Assembly (NCBI RefSeq): GCF_000090795.2
Contig: NW_003546442.1
Span: 2,015 to 66,014, forward strand
Length of the DNA stretch: 64,000 nucleotides
Direction: 5' to 3'
DNA from: Amphimedon queenslandica
Lineage: Eukaryota > Porifera > Demospongiae > Haplosclerida > Niphatidae
The notes under the pieces were generated by a model that made no database searches, was not told the origin of the DNA, and saw only the letters and a list, made by a program, of their open reading frames with translations. Below, one piece after another: positions 9,953 through 23,937 of this stretch. Each line of letters opens with the position of its first letter. Position 1 is the stretch's first letter. Both the position numbers and the translations under genes were made by a program.

Positions 9953-12900
9953 CTATACTTCTGTGGTCACTGGCTTCTCATCTATCTCATCTTCAGAGAG
10001 CTCTTCAATGCTCCTAAGGTCAGTGTCAGTCTTATGACTCGATGGTGAATCAGATGGTACATTGCTTGATGATGTGTGACTCAGTGGACCATTCATATGA
10101 ATGGATGGTAAGTCTTGATCTGACGAGAGACTGTGACTGATGCTGCCTGAGAGAGAGGACCCTTTGATTGAACTGTCTTTACTTCCGCTTCTCTTTATGT
10201 TTGATGGCCGTCTTTCAGGCCAAGTTGCCTATTGATTACACAAAGAGTCATTAATAAATTGGGGCTTTGGAGAACTCTGTCACTCACTCACTCTCTCATT
10301 ATCTTCACATACAATGTACACACACTCTCTTTTCCCCTTACCGCTACAGAAAGGTTAACATCTCCATGCTTTCTTCTATTAGTATAGAAACAGAATCCAA
10401 CAAGTATGACAGCTATTATGACGATTGCAATTAGAATTATTGATGCTATCACAGCACTAGCCAGCACGATCGCTTTATTGCTAAAATCATCAGAACCACC
10501 AGAATAACCTGAAGAAAGAGATGGAGAGAGTAAAAGTGAATAAAACTAAACTAAAGTCCTACATACATGTATCTACCCAATGGTGATATCAGTTCACCAT
10601 TACACACATCATCTGTATATTATAAGACGTACACAGACAGAATGAGATAAGACACTTATGCTTACTATCAGTAGTAGCTTCTACTGAGGGAGAGAGGGTC
10701 GAAGAGGAACTACGCGTGGCACTAACTGAATTAATAAAAGAGGAAGTGTAACTTGATGTTGAATGAGATGCAAGTGTGGTGGCAGGTGTGGTGCTTGTAG
10801 GCGTGGCCTGACTAGACACTTTAGAAGTATGCGTTGTTGTGCTTTCGGAGCTAGCTATGATGATGCTACCTGTGGATGTGGTGGAGTGAGTGGAACTAGG
10901 TGCAACTGAGCTGGTAGTGAGTGAGCTAGTGGTGGTTGGTGTAGTGTGTGGTGTTGCTGTTGATGAAGCAATAGCTGTGTAAGGAGAGAGAGAGATTGTT
11001 AGGACACTAGAGCATGTAATATGTTGCACAGACAATGGACAAACTGACAGATGGCTAACAGACGAATGGACACACAAACATAAAAACTAAGACACAATGT
11101 GCATGAATCAGTTTGTGTGTGTTCCACATAAAGCATGTACATGTACATTAATNTAATACATGTTACAAGCATACAATATACTCCTACACTGTGCAAGTAT
11201 GCATGATGCATTGTAAATAACAAACAACTGCAAGTACATGAAACGTTGAGTACAAGCAGCAGGTTCTCCCACATCATTTTGGTAATCAGGATAGTGCTCA
11301 GCACCTTGCCAGTACTTTCTTAATTTCAAAAAAAACATCATTTACTATTAGTGCAATTTTTGATACACTGTACTTTAGTTGTGTAGAAAGTTTCAGTTAA
11401 TTCCAATCAAAATTGGATTTCTTATGAATTTTTTAAAATGCTCAAAAATCTGGCCAAAGTCCCTGTATTGGGTCTTGGGCCAAATTTTGCCAAAATTAAA
11501 ATGGAAAAAATCCTTCACTATTACAATTTTTGGTACAAGTGCATGTTATATGTTGCATAGAAAGTGAGCTGATTTAAATTAAAATTGAATTTTAGAGTTG
11601 CTCAAAAGTGCATGCTGTTTAGCTCATGCACTTAGCATGCTTTGTGGGAAACCCTGTCCAACACGAATGACATAAAACAATTGCAAGTACATCAAACATC
11701 AAGTACATGCACATAACACAACATCACTTACTATTTGGTTCAGCTATTGGAAGAAAAGGAGAAGGGAAAGCAAAGAGAAATAGAGAGAAAAGAAAGATAT
11801 AAATATTGTTGCAAAATATTTCAAAGGTATAACGTACTCATTGTAAAAGTCTTCTCAATACTGTTAGGAGTGCCAGACCCATAATTAAAAGGAGTGACTT
11901 TAAAGACGTACACAGAACCAATAGTGAGACTTTGGAGACGGAAAGAGAGTGTGGAATTATCCGGCGTATTCTCAGTAATAAAGGATGGTGAAGAATAGAG
12001 CTTGTGCTGAACTATGTAGTGAGTGATAGGGTAAGTGGTATCATAGCTGTTGATAACTGGCTTCTAAGAGAAGAGAGACAAACAATAATGATGCATGTAC
12101 AGTGTAGCTCAAGTGTGATATTATCAAATTTGTGGGGAGAAGAAAGATATACATACAGGACTAAATTAATCAAGTCACCCCAGTGCAGCTGCATAAATAT
12201 TTTAAAGCCACTTTGAAGCCAATTTATAAACGCATACATTGATGGGGTTTCTGATTAGCTACACTCAAAAATAAATATTAGCGAATATCATTACAGAAAG
12301 GAGTCGATACAAGCCCCACCTTTGAATAAGAACTAATAAAAATAGTTTAGAAATGATGAGAAAGGAAAACAGTCTTTGATGTTAACTTTGATCTCATGCA
12401 CAACAAGTGCACAATACAATATACATTTACATGTAATGTGACTAAGAATACAATTATAGTATGACTGCTACAATAGTAATTACTGCAAGTGTGTGCGTGT
12501 GCATGTGTGTAAATGCCACTACAAGTTACTCTTTTATGTGTGTACAAAGAATAGATTAGTGAATATACGGAAATGCAGTATATCCTTACAATTAATGCAC
12601 TACATCATGCACTAAATATCTATCAGAGAATTGATTGCATTAATAACTTAATTATTAAAAAAATTAATAGTAATTATAAAAAAACAAAGAACAACAAATT
12701 ATTGATAGATTGACTTACGTCCCAACCAATTTCCAAGTTACCATTACCAGCTAACAGTGTGAATGAGAGAGCAGTTGGAGCAGGAGCCTCTGTAATGAGA
12801 GAGAGAGAGAGAGGGGGAGAATAAATAAATATTAATACATGTACTTGTACATGTACATTCATGTATACAGATCATTATACATGTAGATTAAAAAGTTTAA

Positions 12901-15900
12901 AAGTAAATGTGTTGACTTACGGCTTGATTGTGATGTCCTAAAAGATATCGGTGTAGACACATTACCATTACCATAGTCATTGACAGCAACCACTGTAACA
13001 CGATACTGCCTATCAGGCAATAGACCACTGTATGTAGCACTCGATGAGTTCCCACTGATATTAAATACTGATAGGACAGTGCTACCATCATCATCATAGA
13101 GGTAACCAGTGTAGTGAAGGACAGGGCCATCACTAGGCAATAGAGGGGCACTCCATTGTAAGGTTACTGACTGAACTGTAACTGATGATACCTGGAGGGG
13201 GATTGCTGGGGGCCTACCATCTAAAGAGAAATAAAGAGAACATATTTAATATAATATTCTATCACTAAATTTTATTATATAGGCAGCAGGATAGATGCAT
13301 AAATGTACATGTATAGGATTTTCCAAGATGGCAGCTATTTTTAAAAGTACATGCAGCATACAATTGTACATGTACATGTAGTATTTACACACTGCATGTA
13401 CCTGTACATGTACATGTACATGTAATATGATGTAAAAGCCTCAAAGTATTTCCCTTGCATGACAAAGGGAGGATTAATTACATACAAACACACAAAAAAG
13501 GAAAAACTCAGAGACAAACAGGAACATGCACACAGCAAAGTCGCATAGACTAGTGCACTGAATCAATAAAAGTTGGACTGTGCTGTAATACTGTAGGAGG
13601 ATCATTTAACCACTTCAGAGGATAATGTATTAGTGGGTTACCCTTTGAATGAACTGAGGAATAAACAAAATATAAAAGAAAAAGACATGCACCAGACAGA
13701 ATAACAGAATCAAACAAGAACTAACCACACATACACACACAGTACGTGTACATGTATAACTACAAAGAAGTGGCTGAGAACATTGACTGGCTGGTAGACT
13801 GCACCACAAATGGTGGGAACTAGATATACATGTACATGTACATGTACAACATCTATTTTATGCATGCGCAATATGTGTACATGTACATGTACACATTCTG
13901 ATATACATGTACATCTACTATTAATAATATAATTTATGATTATGTACCCAATAAAGGCCAGATGCTATACCCACAAGATTATTACAACTAACTGGCCACA
14001 ATATGACAAAGAGGAATAGAAAGACTCAACAAGTGACGCATTGACACACCTGAAGGACAAGAACCCAATGTTAGTACAAGCAATCAGACACTGTGGTGTT
14101 GCTAGGAAACAAGGGACCCACACCAGAGGGAGAATCTCACCAAGTATTTCAACGTAGGTGATCCAATATTAAAAATAGGACACCTGCCAGGAGGGCTGAG
14201 GTTTGACCCGTAAAGCAAAGCGGTATCTTTAGAGAAAACCTCCAAGGCTGAACCATAAAATTAATGACATCATGTACATGTACACGCTTTCATGTACATG
14301 TACATGTACACTTGAGCTCGGACTAAGCACATCTGTCAAAACTAAGAACTATATACTGGACAACAAGGACATGAAAGCGTAAGAGTGTCTGACTGCCAAT
14401 TAATACTTATTAGATTTGGTCGTTAGAAGATAAGCATTAATAAAATAATCTTTAATATCATGGCAATGGGTATTGAGAGCTTTAACCACAATTGCAGTAA
14501 TTCTATAAATTATGTATAATAAGCAGAGACTAATAAGGAGAGTGTGTGACTTTGTGTGTCATAGAAAGAGGGCAGTAAAGATTAAACTAAATACACATAA
14601 CTATAAAGGTCAGCATGTGCAATAAAAGTTTCAAAATGATGGGTCTTATTCCAGCGAAAAAAGATTATATAGCTACCAACATCAAGAGAGTTAAAAAGGA
14701 GTAAACTCCTACTCACGAATGCAAGGAAAGTGAATTGACCAGGTATTTTAATTGAGTAGGTACATGTATATTACCATCTCAATGAGTTTAAAGGAGACAA
14801 GTAGGCTGTATAAACATGTATGTACATGTACATTGTATATTCCCTTCCCAATGAACTAGAGGAAACTCCTTCATCTCTCAAGAGAGGAGACGCATCATGT
14901 AATTACAAAATAATAATTTCAAGTGATGCATTAATGGATGTACATGAACTTTTCGTCATTTAACATTAAAATTCTTTTGCATATGAGGACATTCATTACA
15001 AGCACCACAGTGAATAACTAACTACATTACAGCAATGAGATAATGAGCTATAAGCAAGGCAGTGGATCTAAAATAACAGAGCAACTAAAGGCAGTAACTA
15101 GTTAGTATACATGTTGAAGTTAGAAGAGAGAGACGGGTTAGAGAGAGAGAGGGGGGGGCGAGGGTTAAAACCTTTAAAAACATAACAACTACAAAGGTTT
15201 TTCAAGTAATATGATAGTCATTAGTAGATAGGGAGGTGGACAAATGATATGACGTTTGTCTATACTAGAGAGATAAAGAGTGACATCAAAAGCCAGTCAG
15301 TTTATACAGGGAGTGACATAATAATACCAATTGTCTTATCAGTAATACTACACATGACATAATGTGACATACATGTAATATTATAGTTTATAGTTTTATA
15401 CATGCACCAGTTAAACAAGTTAGTCCTGTCCAATGGTTATTATAGTCTAGGACTAATGCAATATGCTATTCAATAATCATCAATTATGTACATGTACATG
15501 TAGTCTTATAGGTTAAAACAATTACTAAGAAATACTTAAAATACACAAAACACAACAGTAATACAATATACATGTAATACTGTAAGAAATGTACATGTAG
15601 GATATACAGCATGTACATGTATTGCTAAGAGTGGATGAGGGTATTACTATACAAGGAAGACAATTCAATGCACAATATGAGCTATAGGTCAGGCAGGGTC
15701 AATGCTTATTAAGTTAGTCCTCACATTCTATTAGTGGCTACAGTGTACAAACAGTAGGATATACTTGTTGTGTACAGGTAGGTTACATGTGTATGCCCAG
15801 GTGTTAGTTGTTTTCTATTATTTTAAGCACAGGACCACAGCTACATACAGTTATTACCATACAGTGTCACAGGTGTTACAGCTGGTGAAGCCTCTAGCAT

Positions 15901-18900
15901 GACCCACCCACTAAAAGTATAGGATAACATCAGAGAGTAGGCCCAAGCACAAAGAGGTTCAATTCAGGTCATTGAGGTAAATCAACCCTTAGAAATGGTT
16001 GACACAAGAAACTTAGAAACAGCTAGTGCAATAGTGGAGCAGTGGAGTGGAGACTAATCGACTGAGTGAGGGAAAGAATGAGGGCAGAAACAGATGGAGA
16101 ATAGGATATTTAATTCCCAGGAAGAATGCAATTCTTATTTAAATGGGACAGTGACAGTATTAAGTGCACAGTAAGTATTGTTAAGTACATACATGTACAT
16201 GCTGCATGCCAGTGTACATATGCACACATGAAGGAAGAGTGAGAGAGAGGGAGAGATTATTGCAGGAACACAGCAATAAGAATAATATCAGAAATAAATA
16301 CAAACAATAAAGAAAACAATCTGCCCACAATTATGACAAACATCCAACAAATTTCAAATAAAAATATGCAGCTGCTCCTAAAGTGCTCCAGTTACAACTA
16401 CATGTATACAATAAAATCATTTCCTTCTTCTTTTTTTCCTACTCTCTCCTGTCTATATAAGGTCATTGAACACAGCACAAAACAAGACCATTCACTAATG
16501 AAGGTAGACACAAACAATTATCACAAAACCACAACTAGATTAGTATAATCTTGTGACAAACAAGACAAAGAGAGAGAGAAGGAGGGGGAGAGAGAAAGCA
16601 AAATGGAAGTTGAGAAGTTTGAGGTTAAGAAAAACTGTTTATGAGTATGTGCGGTTGTGGCACAGCAGAGACTGCATTATTATAATGCACTGAACAATAA
16701 AGTTTAGTGTTTTCCAATCACTTTATTGTAGAGGAGTAGTAAACACCATTCTATTGCTCCACTGAGTCACGCTAATAGCTATAAATCAAATTGCTGGATA
16801 GAAATAAAGTGGAGGAGTATACCCAGTAATAGTACACTGATTCTTACAATTATCATTATAGAATAAAAATGATTTTAAACAAAGACAAGACGACAAGCGC
16901 AGGTGGTTAAATAGCCATTAAGAACATAACAAAGGCATAAGATTGTAATAGAGTATATCAATAGCTCGAAAGGCTCGAAATAACAAATCACAGCAAATAA
17001 GATGTGGGAGTAGCAGTCAGTTGAAAGGATTAAATAACAAAAAATATTGCAAAAAATAAACAAATCGAATAATAATATCAACAAAAAACACTCAAAATTA
17101 ATGACTTTAATATAGACAGACATGCACATGTACATGTACATGTACATGTACATGTATAGCCGCAGGGCATGCATTACAGCGAGAGAAGAAGACATGCACA
17201 AATTACAAGTACATGTATATACATGTACATGTACATGAAACTATAACTGCACTCTCTCCCTCCCTCACCTGCTACAATGAGAGACACTTGAGGGCTGGAC
17301 ACATTGACCAGTTGATTATTAATGAAGACCTGACACTTGAAGAGAACTCCATTATCCTCCAGTGTAGTGGGAGAGATGATCAATCCAGTAACAGTGACAC
17401 CATCATCGGTCATGTAATGGTGTCTGGCTGGTGTGTTGTATTTATTCAACAATGGAGACTCATTCCTAAAGAACACGACATCCAGAGACACATTAGCTCC
17501 TGTTGCTATTAAGTGGCCACTAGCAGTGCAGGGCATTTCAGTGATCCTAGAGTTAACAGTGTAGAGAGGCTTGGGGACAGATGTCAGTGTTATATCTTGA
17601 TAACCTGAGAGAGAGAGGGAGGGAGGAGAGAGATATTAAATAAATCACTTAGAAATAATTAACACATTGCTTCAGACTCAACACTACTCAGACTTCAGAG
17701 GTGACCCCAAATCTTACAATTACGATGTACATGAACCTACTACATGTGTAAGACCATAAAAAATCAGTCCATTTTAATGACATTATGACACCATTGGATC
17801 ATACAGCTGTTCAAACATTAAATGACAAGAATTATAAGAATTATGCCACAGCTATTAATCCCATTCATAACAACTAGTACAGAACATGCTGTAATAAATA
17901 CTGCCATCAAATGTACTACAAATCCAAGAACTGACACTACAGTTCATAATGGATTGTACATACTGTAACTAGTACACAGGCAAGTGTTACCATAGCTACA
18001 CCAAATTAGAGCTAAAAGGTATTGTAGAAACATATGCAGCTGTCTGTTGACTTAGAGAAAAAATTAAACAGACTATCACATTTATTGATGATAGTGACTA
18101 GAGAGAGAGAGTGAGTGAGTTTTGAAATAGCAAATTCACAATTGTGACAAAGAAGGCGGAATATATAGTTTCTCGGCATTCCATTTTATCACAGCTGCTC
18201 TTGTGCGTGTGAAGGTAGTACAACACTTTAACTCCCAAAGCAAAATTAAGATATATCGTACATGGATAACGCAGAACGAACTAAACAGAAACACATGTAA
18301 AGCATATGTGCATCTTAGAGGAGCAGGTACATGTAGCAACGATATATGGTACAGGTACATTGTACATAAGCATTAAGGTAGCATACATGTACATATATTA
18401 GCTAGGTCATAAACATAAATATATCTGTGATAGCCATTACACTACATGTTGTAGCGTACATGGAACTAATAGCAGCTGGTGGTGTTATCAGTGATTATTG
18501 GACTGGGAGTCATGTAGGCTGTACCTGAAAGGACTAGTGGATATTATCAGGAGAGAAACAAGACTAGGAGCAAAGGAAATTTATACTAAAACAAGAAATA
18601 CATGTATACACACAGAAAGGATGGATGAAGGAAAAGAGGAGAGACAGAGAAGTAGGATTACAATATCCAGTTGTGGTGGAGTCAAGAGGAGGAAAGAGAA
18701 ATCTAGTAAAGAATAAGACATACAAAAGATGTAATTAAAGGAAGATAGAGAATGCATGAGCTAGACCATAATTAACCATAAGGAAAGGAGGAAGAGATAA
18801 AGGAGAGAGAGATTTATAAAGAGAGAATTATCTATAATACTGCAGACACATCCAACCAAAAAAGAATGACACCCAAAGAGAGAGAGGATGTCACAAGGGC

Positions 18901-21900
18901 CACAATACACAATGTACTATATATGATATAATTAAGATCATATCAAAACACAACATGGAGAGCATGTGGATATGTGATGAATCATTAATCAATGCATACA
19001 TGCGAAGACTTTAACCAAACACAGTAAAAGGTCCATTGGACATACACTCTCCTCATATACACATGTACAGCTTATAATAACATAAACAACTCCATTAGGA
19101 ACAACTCCCCCTCTCTCTTCTCTCATGTCCAGGGTCAATAAACAATTGCTGGATTTAGTGAGACAAAAATAAACAATGAGATCAGTCAAAGGAGAGAGAA
19201 AGTGAAGGGAAAATAATCAATGGATCAATGGTATTACCATTACAAGTAGATTGAGTTAGTCAGTAGTTCCATATGGAACAATAAAAGACCAAGCATTAAA
19301 AAACAAACATTACAGAACACACACATATATATACATGTATAACATATAATACCCTCATAGAGTCCATTTATGGTATAACCATAGAACTGGTTTCATTATT
19401 GAAGCACATGCATCCATATGTACACCATAATATTGACATCATTCATTAACCAACAGGATTATACAGTATAACAGTGACTTCCTACATTTGTACTACATAG
19501 AGTACACTACTACTACTACTGTACTATTAAAAGAAACAGCAGCCAGTATTGTACAACGTACATGACGTCTTAAAGCTGTATACTAGCTAAATTCTATAAA
19601 GCTACCAGCGGATAGTGAATGCTCACGCAGCTAATGAATCAAGAGGATGTGTATGTTACAGACAGACACACTGATTGACACTTATAAAGTACAAATAATG
19701 CACCAGCATTCAGTCTATAAGCACACGCACATACATGCACGTGTACACTGTAGCTACTACATGCATATTGTATGCAAAGTACATGGAGCAATACTGGTAC
19801 ATGTACAGTATAGTATGAACCAGACACAACATCCACGGAGTATGACACATACACAGAGACAGCATAATGAAGAATTAATTACAATATTCAAAGAAGATTT
19901 AAGAGGTGTGGCTAACAACAGACCCAAAATCCAGTCCCACTAATCACCTATCAACTGGTGGAAATTAAATAAATTGACACACACCCAATGGGACAATTGA
20001 CCCTAGCGTCCACACAACAAGAGTGTCTGTGCTATTGATGTGTCTGAGCTACATGTAGGATTGTAATTACACTGTTTTTGTTGACAGTCAAACAAAAGAA
20101 GTTGTCAAACAAGTTGGGAATGAATTAAAAGGAGACAGACTAAATAAAAGTCACACGTATCCCAAGCGTCGCTATAATTTCACACTCAAACAATACAAAA
20201 TATACATGTACAGTAAACATATGCTGTAGGGCATATAACGTTTAGCATGTTCCAGCCCATGTATTGTTAATCCTTCCCATTTACTCTCCCTCTCTCCTCT
20301 CCTTAATCTTAGCTTTAATTCTCTCTCTCTCTCTCTCTCTCTCTCGTTTACTTAGCAACACTAAAAAAGATAAACCAATATAGCCCCTGCCAAGACAAGT
20401 ATCGTTGCCAAGTAACACGATGTCTCTTCACACACTTGTAAGTCTTAAAGCTAATAAAGAACAAAGAACATGTCCCCATTTTTACAAGTAATAGAACATG
20501 ACTCAAGCAGGCTCACATGTGCATGTAAACACAATTAATCCCATGTACATTACACGTGTAAACATACATATATGATAGATATGGTATAGCTACATGTAGT
20601 TTATGCACAAACTTTATTCTATTAATATTGTATTTATTTACATTGTAAATATCACGTGAGTGCATGCCAGAGTAGCTTAGAGGAATGGCAGGGAAAGAGT
20701 GGGTGGAAAACAGAATATCGTTTGTTCTAATTGTTGGACTATAAACACGTTTAATAATTCTATTTATAGAAATGATAGTGATACAAGTGAAAGGTGTGTA
20801 TGTGTGTATATATTCCCCAATCCTCCCTTTAAATCCCTTTATAATAACAACTATACATAAATATAATGCGACTGCAAATTCCAGCTATCTCACAAAATAG
20901 TAACTTTTCATATACAACATGCACACGTGTTCAAAGACTCACTACAATGCAAGTTATGTACATGCACATCATTCCAAAATCACTAGCTATAAAAACTATG
21001 TACAAACTATAAACTAGGATGAAGTGATTTAAGGGGCTAGGGTAAGGCATACATGTAGCTGTGTGCATTTCCCTCACAAAGGCTGCATGGAATTTAAAAA
21101 TAAAATATTATGAAGCACATCCTGTAATTACGTGACCAAGGTCAGCCACTCACAGAGAAATAACATATGACACACTGCATCACCTCAACTCATGAACACA
21201 AGCATTGCAAAACAGGAAGAGACATGAAAGATTGCATTGCTTTATGACAAATGATGAGAGACAACTTCATATTGAAATGTGACAGGTGTACCGCAATATA
21301 TTTACTATTAACAAATAAGACTCATGCTTCCTGGTCCACTGTTGACAAGAAGCAAAGCCCAAGAGAAGAATAGGAGTTGACCTTAAATTAGATTAAGGGA
21401 CAAATTAGGGCCCACAAAAATTCATAATTTATTTTACTACCACAAAAATCCCCCCCAAGCAGCAGTAGCAGCATATGATGACATAGAAGCAGTATAGACA
21501 CTACAGTAGATGATGATGAATATAGTCTGAATCACTCATCTGTGACAATACATGAGGTTGCCAATAGTAACAACTTTTCTACTACAAGTATCAGCTTTCC
21601 ATAAACATGGAAAATATATATCAAAATGTAGAAATGGGCAATAAAGAAAATAAGAATTTGTTTTAAATTAGGCTGATAAAATCACTAATTACACCGTATA
21701 TGTACATTTAAAAAGCTTTTCCTTAAGGTTTCTTTAAAAAATACATTGAAACGTGACAACACAATAATTTCCAAAAAAGGGCATCAATGCAAACAATGGT
21801 ACCACACAATATACCAACATTGATGAACAACAGCAAATGATTGTTTGGATTAGTATAACTACATAAACCACAAATACATAAACAATCATGTAAATGTATT

Positions 21901-23369
21901 TGTAAGAAACATAAAGAAAGCCCTACTAATTACATGTAGATTAGAAATAGCATATTAATAGCAGGGTGACTCCTCTACTATTTAGACATGAAATTCATAG
22001 CTACATGTTACTATAATAGCTCAATGAACAAATGATATTATTGAGTGATATTAACAAAAGGAAAATGAAACTTTAATCGTTTATTATAACAAGGTGAGCC
22101 AAGGTTAAACTCACTAATTCATATACTATACTAACTACAACGTACATAAATATACACTGTACTATACAATTAATGCACTGTGGTATATGCTGACATTATG
22201 CTGACATTAAGATACATAGAATATGACACTGTAACAAGCTAGCCCCTTCAAAATAATAACACAATGAGTCAGTATCCAATGAAAGGATTGCATACAATCT
22301 GTAGAACTATCACAGCATGTGTGAGTACAGCAAGAGACAGTCTCTCTTAAGAAATGGATTATTTGTCTCTTAATACAGACAAAGGGGGTTTTGTTGTTGT
22401 CACTTTTAAGGGGCACTACTATCAAGGCACATGAGAGGCTTAATGTCGCCTTTGGTAATGTCTACTTCACTTGACACATTCATTAGATAGCAATCAAACT
22501 GAAACGTAACTTGGAGGGTAACAACTTATAAACACAGATACCGAAAGACGAACTTAATCTAAGCATCAATCATCACCGCTGCTGCTGGCAATTAAATAAC
22601 AATAATAACAATATTGAAATTGATTATTAAAAGATGCTAATAATAATTACATGTACATGTATGTACAGCATGTATAGCTTTCACATAAGGCATCAAATAA
22701 CAAATACACATACTACATGTACATACTAAGAAAGAAAATGAGAGAGAAATAGAGATGGATTGTGCCAGAAATAGAGTACAATAGCAAATTACAGTGCATA
22801 GTCAATGATCCACAAAGATACCAGACACACAAAGAATGCGACACATCTGTGCTCCATGGAACTAAAAACAATTCATTGGAGGGCCTACTCAGTAATGAGT
22901 ATTAATGTACCAGACAAGAAGCAGCTCTACCGTGCTTGGAACAGGATGAGAGGTTATCATTGCATGCAGTTTATATGCACTATATCAGATTCAAATAATA
23001 TTATGAATGCTGAGTATAATGTATACATAGGGCTACATTCCTTCAATGTTAAGCTGGGCTGTGAATGGTTGGAAAATCAGCTCATTTTGTTAATAATGCA
23101 TTATCAGGTGCACTTAATCTCTATTCTCATAGAAAGTTATCAGGTTGTGGATCACAATGGGGTCTACAGATAGTAGGAGGTGATAGGTGACACAAATAGC
23201 TAACTTTTCACACCTACTCCTCATCAGAAGCTCCCATCTCTTACTTACCAGCAAAACTCAGCTGCTCAGCCCTGCATATCAGGAGGGAGAGGACAACCAG
23301 AGAGGCGAGAGGAGTGAAATTCCATCTCTTTCTCCACATTGAGTGAGGAGTAATGAATCGGGTCATCAT
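9953..23369 (-). CDS. Ig-FN3-FN3-mucin stalk-TM receptor, 605 aa
   Basis: Exons: 23369-23249, 17604-17269, 13220-12921, 12789-12719, 12063-11838, 11743-11732 (12 nt), 10974-10666, 10508-10342, 10228-9953; all phases agree. Order: signal peptide (LASLVVLSLLIC), one Ig-like domain at about 45-152 (Cys in EMPC and FKC), FN3 at about 153-252 (PPAIPLQVSSVTVQSVTLQW), a second FN3 at about 253-351, a Ser/Thr-rich stalk of about 100 residues likely O-glycosylated, TM at about 471-497 (IVLASAVIASIILIAIVIII), and a 90-residue tail ending TTEV, a class I PDZ-ligand form. A cell-surface adhesion or signalling receptor is the safe reading; the ligand is unknown and there is no kinase or phosphatase domain. 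Introns 1 (5.6 kb) and 2 (4.0 kb) are far longer than the rest and full of TACATGTA repeats. Confidence 0.85.
11153..11153. other. Ambiguous base (N)
   Basis: A single undetermined base in the intron of the Ig/FN3 receptor, in a TACATTAATNTAATACATG context. No effect on any exon. Confidence 0.95.
13221..17268. repeat. Long intron 2 of the Ig/FN3 receptor
   Basis: 4.0 kb without a convincing exon. It holds dense TACATGTA clusters (13364-13421, 13837-13858, 13879-13895, 14269-14312, 15487-15502, 17125-17157), GA-rich tracts near 15125-15160 and 16240-16255, and a TTATTAGTCTCTGCT word (minus strand, about 14520) matching the mariner-like MITE end. No internal gene seen. Confidence 0.6.
17605..23248. 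repeat. Long intron 1 of the Ig/FN3 receptor
   Basis: 5.6 kb separating the signal-peptide exon from the Ig exon. It contains (CT)n at 20321-20345, scattered TACATGTA motifs and many short frames without coding character. Regulatory elements or unrecognised alternative exons are possible, but I can support none. Confidence 0.6.
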
Positions 23370-23937
23370 CTTACTAGGGCACAAAGAACGAGAGAGATCG
23401 AGGGGTGAGCTCCAAAGCAAAAGAACCAACGAGAGAGATAAAGAAGGCTTTCTCCTGCGAGAGACAAAATCTCTTCAGAGACACAATCAATGATACAAAG
23501 TTACCTGATGACTTGACACGCACATGCGCTTTTATATGCTTGCCTTTTATTCCACTGCACTTTAGACCCAACCTTCCCGCGTTTTTAACCGCCTATTCAA
23601 TAATAATATTCTTGATCCCAAACCTTGATTAAAAAATCAGAAAATGTATTCAAGTAAACAGGACCAATCAAGTCAAGAGTCTTTTATAGCTATTTTGGCA
23701 AAAATAAACATTAAATATACCATCGTGGTCTTAAATCAAAGTTTGCAATTGATAAGGTTTGTTAATTCAGAAATCATCAATGGATAATCATAGAAAGATA
23801 ATATAAACACAAATAAAAATTTTTCATGTCAGAATTAAGTAAAGGAGAGGAGAATAAATAAAATCACCATTACTAACAAATCAAAAAATTAATGTCAGAA
23901 TGATTAAATTTGATGGACTCTAAATATTAATACTGAT
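23370..23937. other. Short spacer between CHEK1 3' end and the receptor start
   Basis: About 570 bp between two same-strand genes. It must contain the CHEK1 3' UTR and the receptor promoter. Nothing else recognised. Confidence 0.5.

Noticed and set aside
16333-16548. Frames inside the long receptor introns (16333-16548, 16875-17201, 18498-18716, 22805-23173 and others)
   Set aside because: Repeat-rich or low-complexity translations without domain, signal peptide or splice support.
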